A stretch of 64,000 bases of DNA from JAJPKK01 sp963844635. Lineage in GTDB: Bacteria > Pseudomonadota > Alphaproteobacteria > Rhizobiales > Xanthobacteraceae. This document shows positions 35,992-44,613 of the stretch, one piece after another. Each line of letters starts with the position of its first letter. Within the stretch, counting starts at the first letter, position 1. The DNA is taken from contig CAWJPD010000003.1 in the NCBI GenBank assembly GCA_963844635.1, positions 124,001 through 188,000 of the forward strand, in the 5' to 3' direction. A model generated the notes under the pieces. That model made no database searches, was not told the origin of the DNA, and saw nothing but the letters and a program-made list of their open reading frames with translations. Position numbers and translations under genes: made by a program.

Positions 35992-37925
35992 GTGTGCGGC
36001 ATAGCGGGATTTTTCGACATCGAGACCGGGGCGGCCACCGAGGAGATGTCGGCACGGCTGCGCGGCATGGGAGATGCCGTCGCCCATCGCGGTCCCGACG
36101 ATGCGGATATCTGGCTTGACCCGGTGGCCGGTATCGGGCTTGCGCACCGGCGGCTTTCGATCCTTGACCTTTCCCCGCTCGGCCGCCAGCCGATGACCTC
36201 GGCGGACGGCCGTTATGTCATCACCTACAATGGCGAAGTCGATAATTTCCGCGAGTTGCGCGCCGAACTTGAGGCGCACGGCCATCGTTTTCGCGGCGGC
36301 TCCGATACCGAGGCCATGCTGGCCGCCTGTGTCGAATGGGGGCCTGAGGCCGCGGTCAAGCGCTTTACCGGGATGTTCGCCTTTGCGCTATGGGACCGCA
36401 AGGCGGCGACGCTCTATCTTGTTCGTGACCGCCTCGGGGTGAAGCCGCTGTACTGGTGCCGCCGCGGCGGCGTCGTACTGTTCGGGTCGGAGCTGAAGGC
36501 CCTGATGGCACATCCATCATGGCGCGCTGATATCGATCTCGACACGACGGCGGCCTTCTTGCGCTATGCCTATGTGCCGGCGCCAAGCACGATCTTCCGC
36601 AACGTTTACAAGCTCAAGCCGGGGACGCTCCTCGTGCTGACGGCGGCAGGCGCCACGCGACAAGCCGCCTACTGGCAGCTTGCGGACGTCCTTAAGCCAG
36701 TGTCCGATCCCATTTCGGACGAGCAGGAAGCGGCCGACGGACTTGAGGCCACGCTGCGCGAGGCGGTGCGCAGCCGCATGATTTCCGACGTGCCGCTCGG
36801 GGCCTTCCTGTCGGGAGGAATCGAACTCGTCTGACGGTGGTCGCGCTGATGCAGGCGCAGTCGGCCCGCCGGGTGCGGACGTTTTCGATCGGCTTTTCCG
36901 AGCGCGGTTTCGACGAGGCGGAACACGCCAAGGCGGTCGCCGCTCATCTCGGAACCGACCACACCGAACTCTACGTCTCCGCGCGCGAGGCCCTCGATGT
37001 CGTCCCGCATCTGCCGAAATGGTTCGATGAGCCGTTTGCGGACCCCTCGCAGATCCCGACCTGCCTGGTCGCGGCAATGACGCGCGCACACGTGACGGTG
37101 GCGCTGTCGGGTGATGGCGGGGACGAATTGTTTGCCGGCTATCCGCGCTACCAGCTGATCGACAAGGTTTTGCGCGCGCTGCGCTTTGTACCGCAGGCGG
37201 CACGAAGCCTTGCCGGCGCCGGGCTTGGCTCGGTCCCGGAACCTATCCTCGATCGCACGGCCGCCTTGCTCCCGGCGGGGCTGCGCCCGAACAGTCCGGG
37301 CAGTAAGCTTCGCCGGCTCGCTGCGCTGCTTTCGGAGCCGGGGCCGGACGCTTTGCTTATTCAATCGGGCGCGCTGTGGCTGCATCAGGGTCGGTTGGTC
37401 CCCGGCGCAACCGGCGCGGCTCTGCAACGGGGCGATCCCGGCCTTGCGCGTGTGCTGCCGGATGCCGTTTCCCGGATGCAGTACTACGACACACTCGGCT
37501 ATCTTCCCGATGACATCATGACCAAGGTGGACCGCTGTTCCATGGCCGTTGCGCTGGAGGCGCGTGAGCCGCTGCTCGATCACCGACTCGTCGAATTCGC
37601 CTGGAGGCTGCCGCTCCGCTTCAAATTCGATGGCGCAGGTGGCAAGCTTCTGCTCCGCCGCGTGCTGTACCGCTACGTCCCGCGCCAGCTTGTCGACCGA
37701 CCAAAAATGGGATTTGAGATTCCGCTCGCCGCTTGGCTGCGCGGCGAATTGCGCGAATGGGCCGAGGCACTGCTGGAACCGAAGCGACTCGCCGCCGACG
37801 GCATTTTTGCTGTCGGACAGGTGAGAAAGCTGTGGGACGAACATCAGGCGCGGCGCGCCAATCGTGAGAATGTCTTGTGGAACGTGCTTATGTTCCAGGC
37901 CTGGAAACAGCATTACCGGTTGTAG
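35992..37925 (+). CDS. asnB: Glutamine-hydrolysing asparagine synthetase AsnB (frame disruption in the PPi loop)
   Basis: Corrected length is 643 residues. GTG 35992 is followed at once by TGC, giving the required N-terminal Cys2 nucleophile (CGIAGFFDIE) of class II glutamine amidotransferases. The synthetase domain carries the pyrophosphate loop, which should read SGGIDSS. The sequence has GAACTC at 36823-36828 where GACTC is needed, and one extra G near 36833; with both removed it reads SGGIDSSTVVALMQ and rejoins the conserved frame (VALSGDGGDELFAGYPRY). AsnB-like proteins in polysaccharide loci may amidate sugars or precursors, so a role in envelope glycan synthesis is possible but not shown. 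Confidence 0.9.
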
Positions 37926-38026
37926 CGCACGATCCCGAAAAGTTGCAGACTTTCCGGACACAGGTCATGCACAAAATCACATGGGATCGAGCAGGAGACG
38001 TTTCGCGCTGAACGCCTCCCGTTCCA
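37924..38026. repeat. Dispersed ~100-bp repeat between asnB and waaF
   Basis: Hairpin GCACGATCCCGAAAAGTTGC / ACTTTCCGGACACAGGTCATGC followed by GAGCAGGAGACGTTTCGCGC and CTCCCGTTCC. The asnB stop codon (37923-37925) falls at its first bases. Confidence 0.75.
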
Positions 38027-38040
38027 GCAATGAGCGCCGC

Positions 38041-39132
38041 ATGGACACCGCAACCGGCCACGCGCCCGCGCCGGCGGGCCGCCCGATCCTGATCGTGCCG
38101 TACATCTGGATCGGCGACTTCGTCCGCTGCCACACGGTCGTCCGCCTACTCCGCGAGCGGTTTCCGGATCGCCCGATCGACGTGTTGACGAGCACGGTGG
38201 TCGCTCCGCTCCTCGATTACATGCCGGGCGTGCGCAAGGGTGTCGTGTTCGACCTTCCGCGAAAGCGCATGGCCTGGTCGCGACATCGGGCTCTCGCACA
38301 GCAATTGCGGTACGCGGACTACGGCGACGCACTGATCATGCCGCGGACTTGGAAATCGGCGCTTGCGCCTTATCTCGCCGGCATTCCGCGCCGGACGGGG
38401 TTTCTCGGCGAAATGCGCTTCGGCCTCATCAATGACCTACGGTCCGGCGAAAAGGCGTTGCAGCGGATGGTGGATCGCTGCGCCGCCTTGGCGCTGCCGA
38501 AAGGGGCCGAGCTGCCGTCGGTATGGCCGGAACCGCAACTCAAGGTGCCCCTGGACGCGGTGATTACGTGGCGGCGAAAGCTCGGGCTGGCCTCGGACCG
38601 CCGGCCGGTTGCGGTGTTCGCTCCGGGCGCGGTCGGTCCTGCCAAGCGGTGGCCTGCGGCTTCCTACGCCGAGTTGGCCCGAAACCTTCTCGATAGCAAC
38701 ATCGCGGTCTGGATCGTGGGGGGGCCCGACGAAAAGCCTCTGGTCGCAGGGATCTGTGAAAGCGAGCCGCGCATCACCGACCTCACCGGTCCAGACTTAC
38801 GTAACGCGATCCTTGCCCTTGCAGCGGCAACCGTCGCCGTATCGAACGATTCTGGCCTTCTTCACGTCGCCGCAGCGATCGGAACGCCGGCGATCGGGAT
38901 TTTCGGACCAACCAGCCCCTGGCACTGGGCACCGCTCAATCCGTTGGCCGCAGTTATCGAAACAAAAACCGACCTGGAGTGCCGGCCCTGCCACAAGCCG
39001 ACCTGCCGCTTCGAACACCACCGCTGCATGCGCGACATCCCTGCCAATCAGGTTCTCGCCGTGCTTCATCAAGCGCCCGTTTGGCACTCTCTCGATGATC
39101 CCGAACCGCGGCGGCGCAATCTGCCAAACTGA
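38041..39132 (+). CDS. waaF: ADP-heptose--LPS heptosyltransferase II, WaaF-like (GT9)
   Basis: This 363-residue GT9 enzyme is predicted to add L-glycero-D-manno-heptose to the LPS inner core at the cytoplasmic face. The N-terminus PILIVPYIWIGDFVRCHT is the family's acceptor-site start. FAPGAVGPAKRWPAASYAEL and SNDSGLLHVAAAIGTP, with GPTSPWHWAPL, are hallmark donor-site blocks of WaaF. Four cysteines in ECRPCHKPTCRFEHHRC near the C-terminus are common in WaaF. ATG 38041 is chosen because upstream in-frame sequence derives from the repeat. Specificity (II rather than I) is inferred from similarity in pattern. Confidence 0.85.
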   Translation: MDTATGHAPAPAGRPILIVPYIWIGDFVRCHTVVRLLRERFPDRPIDVLTSTVVAPLLDYMPGVRKGVVFDLPRKRMAWSRHRALAQQLRYADYGDALIMPRTWKSALAPYLAGIPRRTGFLGEMRFGLINDLRSGEKALQRMVDRCAALALPKGAELPSVWPEPQLKVPLDAVITWRRKLGLASDRRPVAVFAPGAVGPAKRWPAASYAELARNLLDSNIAVWIVGGPDEKPLVAGICESEPRITDLTGPDLRNAILALAAATVAVSNDSGLLHVAAAIGTPAIGIFGPTSPWHWAPLNPLAAVIETKTDLECRPCHKPTCRFEHHRCMRDIPANQVLAVLHQAPVWHSLDDPEPRRRNLPN

Positions 39133-39174
39133 GTTGGCGATCGTCACGATGTCGCCGCCGCGCCCCGCACTTCA

Positions 39175-39561
39175 TCACATGCCGAAATTTGAGGGATTAA
39201 GAGAGAGCGAGGCGAGGGTCTCCTTGTTAAGCATCCCTGTCGACAAAAGCCCGTGTGTTGCCTGGAACTGCTTGAGCGCCGCTTCCCATTTCGCGCGCCA
39301 CCGCCCATTCGCCATGCCGACCTTGAACCCCATGCTGCTAAGCGCTTGCTGAACTTGGGTGACCCGGCGCGCGCTGATGCTTCGCACGGGAAGCTGCCTC
39401 TCCCTCAACTCCTTTCCTTTCCGGGAAGGCTGCGCCTGCTGGCCGGCCGAGCCCGACTGATCTTGCGCCTGGGCATAGGCGTTGCGCGACTGTTGCTGCG
39501 CCGCCATGGCGGGCAAGCACAGAACCGTCGTTGCAATTGCTGCAATAACGAACTTGTTCAT
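39175..39561 (-). CDS. Exported small peptidoglycan-binding-like protein
   Basis: This 128-residue protein has a signal peptide (KFVIAAIATTVLCLPAMA), a Gln/Ser-rich linker, and a C-terminal domain of the PG_binding_1 type (VTQVQQALSSMGFKVGMANG, then FQATHGLLSTGMLNKETL). Such three-helix domains bind peptidoglycan stem peptides. ATG 39561 is preferred because AAGGAGAGGT lies just upstream; the frame runs 12 codons further. It may be a small periplasmic wall-binding protein. Confidence 0.75.
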   Translation of the reverse strand: MNKFVIAAIATTVLCLPAMAAQQQSRNAYAQAQDQSGSAGQQAQPSRKGKELRERQLPVRSISARRVTQVQQALSSMGFKVGMANGRWRAKWEAALKQFQATHGLLSTGMLNKETLASLSLNPSNFGM

Positions 39562-39839
39562 CGCGGACCTCTCCTTGTTGGATTCCTCCGGCAGCACGAA
39601 AGCATTTTAGTTGGCAGCCAAGGCCAAAAGCGCATCTACCGCGCAATGGCGTAGCTGTTTCTCGCTTTCGCGTGGCGCGATATCGTGGGACTGGAAGATA
39701 TCGCGGGCCCGGGCCAGCTCGACGGGGCGACGGCTCGAAGATGTGTCGATCATAAGGCAGGCAGTTCCGACGCGCCATTGGCAACCCAAAGCGTAAGTAG
39801 CTCCAAGGTTCCGTGCACGGTTGACGCGCGCGAGCTGCA
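39562..39839. other. Gap between the PG-binding protein and glycosyltransferase genes
   Basis: In these 278 bases a minus-strand frame (39607-39843, 78 codons, ending ALLALAAN) overlaps the gap but has no recognisable family or ribosome binding site. I see no terminator or repeat. It may be a decayed short gene. Confidence 0.3.
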
Positions 39840-41219
39840 TCACGGGCTGCCAAAGAGGCTGCGGAATAAAGACATGATGCCGTCGCGGGGATCGTTCGCG
39901 ACATAGGTGAGGCCGTGAGCGCGTATCAGGCCCTGTTCGTCGAGGCCACCCAGCGCCCCGGTTGCCACCAGCATCTCGGCGCGGAAATCATCATAGGAGA
40001 ATGGCTTGCCGGCGAGCCGGCACACCACCTTGAAGTCGCAGGCGACCGGTCCGGGAATGGTGGCGATGCGGGTTGCTTCCTCGCGCACCACGGCGGCGTG
40101 CTGAAAATAGAGCGCGCGGTAGCCCGGGTCGAAGAGCACGAGCGCTGGTTCGATGCGCAGAGTCGCGACCAGCCGGGCAATCAGCACCAGGCCGATCACG
40201 GCCCGCGCCGCGGCTTCCCCATGATGCCGTCCGAACGCCGTTTTGCCGGCGCGATCGAAGGCAAGCCCAATCCCCACACCGGTCGCGATGACGAGATCGA
40301 ATTGCGCATTGTCGAGGATGGCTTCGCCGCTCCACTGGACGACATAGGCGACGAACGCGACGCCGACGAACACCATCGTGAAGCGGGCGGCCCGGCTTTT
40401 CGGCTCGGCCGCGACCCAGATCGCCCACATCACCAGCGCCGGTGCAATCCATTGCAGCCGGCCAAGCCCTTTCACGGCGCGCATGAGGTGATAGGGTCGC
40501 GCGGTGAGCAGATTGGCGAGGAACACGTCCCCGAAGACGGCAATGCAGATGATCAGTCCAAGTGCGGCGGCTGCAGCGCCGAGCACGATCGGCATCATCG
40601 CACGGCGCCAATCCTGGAGCAGCAGCCACAGCAAAGCGGTCACCGGAACGGCGATGATATTGTGCTTGTAGAACCCGGCGAGCGCCATCGCGAGGATCGG
40701 CGGTACCGCCGATTTCCCCCGCGCTTCGCGGGCGAGAAACCAGCACAGCGCGCCCATCATCAGCACGTGGGCGACCAGCTGCGGATCGTCCATCCCGACA
40801 AATCGCGTAAACGAGCGCGCCATCACTGCGACGAACCATAGTCCGCCGACCGCGGCGCCGGCACCGCCGCTCCCAAGCTGCGTGACCACTACCGCGATCA
40901 GGCCGCCCAAGCCGAGGATGGCAAGGAGCGACAGCACGCGGCCGACATAGAGCGCATCGCCGAACAGCTTTGCCAGGCCGCCGACTGCATAAAACGACAG
41001 CGGCGGGTAATTGTTGACGATCAGCGTGTCGGTTGAGGGATAGAGCGGCGCCGCGCCCATCGCGGCGTCGGCATAATAGGCGTTCCAGCCCTCGTTCTGG
41101 GCGATTTCGATCGGGAAGCCTGCACGCCATAGCGGCCACGCCATGAAATATGCGGCCAGCAGTGCGAACAGAACGAGCTGCGCCCGCGTGTCGAAGCGGG
41201 CAAGAAGACGCGCGCTCAT
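39840..41219 (-). CDS. Polytopic membrane glycosyltransferase-like protein (GT39/ArnT type fold)
   Basis: The protein has 459 residues with about ten hydrophobic segments and an early loop containing the acidic FPIEIAQNEGWNAYYADA and NNYPPLSFYAVG. This resembles the first periplasmic loop of lipid-linked-sugar-dependent GT-C transferases (ArnT/PMT/GT39-like). Such enzymes transfer sugars from undecaprenyl phosphate on the periplasmic face. ATG 41219 overlaps the waaC stop (ATGA), so it is coupled to waaC and probably decorates LPS or another envelope glycan. Exact donor and acceptor are unknown. Confidence 0.72.
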   Translation of the reverse strand: MSARLLARFDTRAQLVLFALLAAYFMAWPLWRAGFPIEIAQNEGWNAYYADAAMGAAPLYPSTDTLIVNNYPPLSFYAVGGLAKLFGDALYVGRVLSLLAILGLGGLIAVVVTQLGSGGAGAAVGGLWFVAVMARSFTRFVGMDDPQLVAHVLMMGALCWFLAREARGKSAVPPILAMALAGFYKHNIIAVPVTALLWLLLQDWRRAMMPIVLGAAAAALGLIICIAVFGDVFLANLLTARPYHLMRAVKGLGRLQWIAPALVMWAIWVAAEPKSRAARFTMVFVGVAFVAYVVQWSGEAILDNAQFDLVIATGVGIGLAFDRAGKTAFGRHHGEAAARAVIGLVLIARLVATLRIEPALVLFDPGYRALYFQHAAVVREEATRIATIPGPVACDFKVVCRLAGKPFSYDDFRAEMLVATGALGGLDEQGLIRAHGLTYVANDPRDGIMSLFRSLFGSP

Positions 41220-42211
41220 CCCTGTTTCCGGACCACGCGGTCGACTGCACGCAGGACGGCCGCCGGCTCTGGCGCCGCACCCTTGCCGCCAATGACCTCG
41301 ATGCACCCGGTCCCCATCGGGCCGGTCAATCCTGGCTCGCTGCCGATGAAAATGGCGATCAGGGGCACGCCAAATGCTGCTGCTACATGCGCGAGTCCGG
41401 TATCGACCCCGACCACGAGAGCTGCGTGCGCAATGAGCGCTGCGACTTCATCGAGAGGCCGCCGCGGCGGCACGGTGACATCGGCAGCGGAACCGGCCGC
41501 GCCGCTCATGACCTCCGCGGCGATCCGTTCGCTGCGCCCCTGCTCTGTAACGGACCCCCAGGGAAGCACCACCGCGAGGCCACGCTCGCATAACCCGCGG
41601 GCAACCGCGACCCAGTGCGCCCGGTCCCACTCCTTCGTCGGCCTCGCGGTTCCGTGGAGAAGGACCGCGTAAGCCTTCGATGGCTTGCCTGCGACCTTGC
41701 CGCGATCGAGTCCGAAATCGACCGGCGGTTCAGGCGTATAGCCGAGGGCAAGCGCGCATAAGGTGCGATTGCGCCGGATCGCATGGGCGCCCCAGTCGAC
41801 GCGGTGACGGACATCATAAAGGAGCGCCGCCGGCGGCTCACGGATGCTCGACATGTCATAGCCGTGGCGCACCCCCCTGCTAAACCAGGCGATCGCCGCA
41901 CTGCGTAACAAGCCTTGGGTATCGATAGTGACATCGTAGGCCTGTGCACGGACGGCGCGTCGAAAGCGGCCGATGTCCCGAAAGGTTTCGCCCCACATTG
42001 CGGGTTTGCGGATACCGGCGCGCCAGCGGCGCGAAGCAACGGGAATGACCTCGTCGATGCCGGGGTGAAGCCGCGCCAATGGCGCATAATTTTCTTCGAC
42101 GACCCACGTGAGGCGCGCATCGGGACGATGACGCCGCGCATCGGTCACGGCGGGCATCTGGTGAACGATGTCGCCGAGTGAAGACGTTTTAACGAACAGG
42201 ATTTCGGCCAT
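41216..42211 (-). CDS. waaC: ADP-heptose--Kdo heptosyltransferase I, WaaC-like (GT9)
   Basis: This 331-residue GT9 enzyme is predicted to add the first heptose to Kdo of the LPS inner core. It starts MAEILFVKTSSLGDIVHQMP, the classic WaaC N-terminus with SSLGD, and continues WVVEENYAPLARLHPG. The donor-binding half has LLHGTARPTKEW and GVDTGLAHVAAAFGVP. ATG 42211 is clear, and upstream in-frame sequence is the antisense of the galE leader. The stop overlaps the start of the membrane glycosyltransferase gene. No anomalies. Confidence 0.9.
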   Translation of the reverse strand: MAEILFVKTSSLGDIVHQMPAVTDARRHRPDARLTWVVEENYAPLARLHPGIDEVIPVASRRWRAGIRKPAMWGETFRDIGRFRRAVRAQAYDVTIDTQGLLRSAAIAWFSRGVRHGYDMSSIREPPAALLYDVRHRVDWGAHAIRRNRTLCALALGYTPEPPVDFGLDRGKVAGKPSKAYAVLLHGTARPTKEWDRAHWVAVARGLCERGLAVVLPWGSVTEQGRSERIAAEVMSGAAGSAADVTVPPRRPLDEVAALIAHAALVVGVDTGLAHVAAAFGVPLIAIFIGSEPGLTGPMGTGCIEVIGGKGAAPEPAAVLRAVDRVVRKQG

Positions 42212-42427
42212 CGCCCCGGCCCGCTTGAGCAATGATGCCGCCGGCTCATATATGGCGGCCGGCGCTTTGTCACCCGGCGCAGCACGGAAAACGGGATCGA
42301 TATGGCAGCTCATTGCCGCGGTGCCCGAACTCATGCGCAAAATTCGCTTCGAATCGCGCCGCTTTCCGCAGAGCAGAAAGTTTCTTTTAAGCGGCGCCCG
42401 CATATACCTCCGGCACGAGGAAGCATA

Positions 42428-43418
42428 ATGACGGTTCTGGTCACCGGCGCAGCCGGCTACATCGGCAGCCACATGGTCCTGGCGCTGAAGGATGCCGGCG
42501 AGCGCGTCGTCGCCTTTGACAATCTTTCCACAGGATTTCGGTGGGCAGTCCCGGCCGAACTCCCTTTCGTGGCGGGCGATGTCGGCGATGACGAACTCGT
42601 CGCCCGCATCATCTCGGAACATGCGGTCGACGCGATCATCCATTTTGCCGCCTCGGTGGTGGTTCCCGAGTTCGGTTGCCGATCCGCTTCGCTATTATCG
42701 CAACAATACGGTGAACTCGCGCGCGCTTATCGAGCGCGCCGTCAAGAGCGGCATCAAACGCTTCATCTTCTCATCCACAGCGGCGGTCTACGGCAATCCG
42801 GCGCGTCTTCCGGTGGATGAAGACGATCCGCCCGCGCCCATGTCCCCTTACGGCAATTCCAAGCTGATGACCGAGATCATGCTGCGCGATGCTGCGGCAG
42901 CACACGGGATGGATTACATCATCCTGCGCTACTTCAATGTCGCGGGCGCCGATCCGCTGATGCGGACCGGCCAATCGACCAAGGGTGCAACCCACTTGAT
43001 CAAGGTCGCGGTCGAAACGGCGCTTGGCAAGCGGCCGAAGCTCGACGTATTCGGCACCGATTACCCGACCCCGGACGGCACCTGCATTCGCGACTACATT
43101 CATGTCGCCGATCTCGTGCGCGCGCATCTCGATGCGCTTGCCTATTTGCAGGAAGGGGGCCGGGCGGTCACACTGAATTGCGGCTATGGCCACGGATTTT
43201 CCGTGATCGAAGTGGTCGAGGCGGTCAAACGCGTTTCCGGAGTGGATTTTCGGGTCGACTGCGTCCGCGCGCGGCCCGGCGACCCGGCGCAGATCGTGGC
43301 AAAATCCGAGCGCGCGCGGCACCTTCTGGGATGGCAGCCCGAATTCGACGATCTCGCGACGATCGTGAAGCACGCCCTCGCCTGGGAGCGCCAGCTGGCA
43401 GACGTTGCCGCGCGGTGA
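42428..43418 (+). CDS. galE: UDP-glucose 4-epimerase GalE (one frame disruption)
   Basis: Corrected length is 329 residues. This extended SDR interconverts UDP-glucose and UDP-galactose. The Rossmann motif GAAGYIGSHM, the FSSTAAVYG serine block and YGNSKLMTE (catalytic Tyr/Lys) are present, with DYIHVADL near the end. The frame breaks at GAGTTC 42668-42673; removing one T gives VVVPESVADPLRYYRNNTVN, the normal GalE sequence. GalE would supply galactose units for the LPS/exopolysaccharide genes around it. It is divergent from waaC across a 216-base gap in which no feature was recognised. Confidence 0.92.
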
Positions 43419-43443
43419 AATGCGGGCATAGAGCCCCTACAAT

Positions 43444-43680
43444 CGAAGTCTTTATCCTCCCCGCACCGTTTTGCGGGGGAGCTGGGAGAATACTCGGCAA
43501 ACGAGTAGCCCAACATTCATCCGCCCCCGCAAAGCGGGGAGGATGAGGTTCGCTCTGCTACGATAAGCGAATTTCCTGGCTACGACGCCGCGCGAGGAAC
43601 GATACTATAATTCCTCCCCCGCACCTCTTGTGGGGGAGGAGACCGCGCTTTGCGCGGTGGAGGGGGCGCGTGTAGTCAAG
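43444..43680. repeat. Cluster of GC-rich palindromic elements between galE and the DDAH-like gene
   Basis: At least three hairpin units of the same type lie here: CCTCCCCGCACCGTTTTGCG with GGGGAG; CGCCCCCGCAAAGCGGGGAGG; and CTCCCCCGCACCTCTTGTGG with GGGAGGAG, then CCGCGCTTTGCGCGGTGGAGG. Together they fill almost the whole gap. The same consensus occurs at 2934-2998 and inside the dnaE2 reading frame at 50813-50872. Confidence 0.7.
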
Positions 43681-44587
43681 CGGCGACCCCTTTCTCCCGC
43701 ACCCGCTTGCCGCCGTCGCTGCTGCGGTCGAGGCGCAGCGTGAGGCAAAATGCCGATCCGCCGCTGCGCAGGAAGGAACCGAGCGGCACCGTCGCGACGC
43801 GATAGCCGCGCTCGGCAAGCATGGCGCGCAGGCGACCACCGCAGTTCGACATCACCACGGTATCCCCGAGCGCGACGGCATTCGCCGCGAGCCGGCACGC
43901 GTCTTCGGTACCAACCTCGACCCGCTGTTCCGGCCGCACATGATCGTGGATGGTTGCGATCCCTGACGGTGTGAATGCGATGGGGGCGAACATCACCTCT
44001 CCGCCCGGGAGCGGGCACAAAGCGGTATCAAGGTGATAGAACCGCGGGTCGGCAAGTTCGAGCGGGATGGTCTCGACCGCGAAGATATCCTTCACGACGG
44101 TGATGGCGTCACGGCTCGATCGGGGGCCATATCCCATCCAAAACAGGTCGCGCGCGTCGTCCCACACGCAATCCCCGGCGCCTTCCAGGACGACGCCTTC
44201 CGGCATCCGGCGAACCTTGTCGATCACGCCCTGCGCTTGCAGCCGCCTGAAAGCAGCCTCGAACAAAGCTTCTTCGCCCTGACGTTCAGGGTGGCGGAAA
44301 CGCGCGAGCAGCACTTCTCGATCAAGCACGACGGCTGCATTTGCGGTGAACACGAGGTCCGGCAGCCCCGCGGCAGGCGGGACGAGTTCGATCGCGGCGC
44401 CAAGCCCGGTCAATGTGCGATAAAGCTTCGACCATTCGCGTCGCGAGGCGACGGCCAGCGCCTTGGAATCTCTCGCCCATCCGTTCGGGTCCATCCACGG
44501 ATTGATCGTGTACACGACGCCGAAATGCTCCGGCGGACACATCAGCAACCTCGGGGGATGCGGTGTCTTCATTGCCTTTTGCAGCAT
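43676..44587 (-). CDS. Arginine deiminase-superfamily hydrolase (dimethylargininase-like)
   Basis: This 303-residue protein has the pentein fold typical of N-omega,N-omega-dimethylarginine dimethylaminohydrolase (DDAH) and related guanidino-modifying enzymes. The catalytic Cys sits in GGSAFCLTLRL near the C-terminus. FTANAAVV, EGAGDCVW and the HLDTALCPL histidine block complete the active site. GGAG lies a few bases before ATG 44587. It ends 26 bases upstream of rocD on the same strand (rocD first), suggesting a two-gene unit for arginine-derived carbon/nitrogen use: this enzyme would yield citrulline or ornithine-like products. Confidence 0.85.
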   Translation of the reverse strand: MLQKAMKTPHPPRLLMCPPEHFGVVYTINPWMDPNGWARDSKALAVASRREWSKLYRTLTGLGAAIELVPPAAGLPDLVFTANAAVVLDREVLLARFRHPERQGEEALFEAAFRRLQAQGVIDKVRRMPEGVVLEGAGDCVWDDARDLFWMGYGPRSSRDAITVVKDIFAVETIPLELADPRFYHLDTALCPLPGGEVMFAPIAFTPSGIATIHDHVRPEQRVEVGTEDACRLAANAVALGDTVVMSNCGGRLRAMLAERGYRVATVPLGSFLRSGGSAFCLTLRLDRSSDGGKRVREKGVAA

Positions 44588-44613
44588 GATTTTCTCCGGA
44601 TGTGTCGCTGCCC

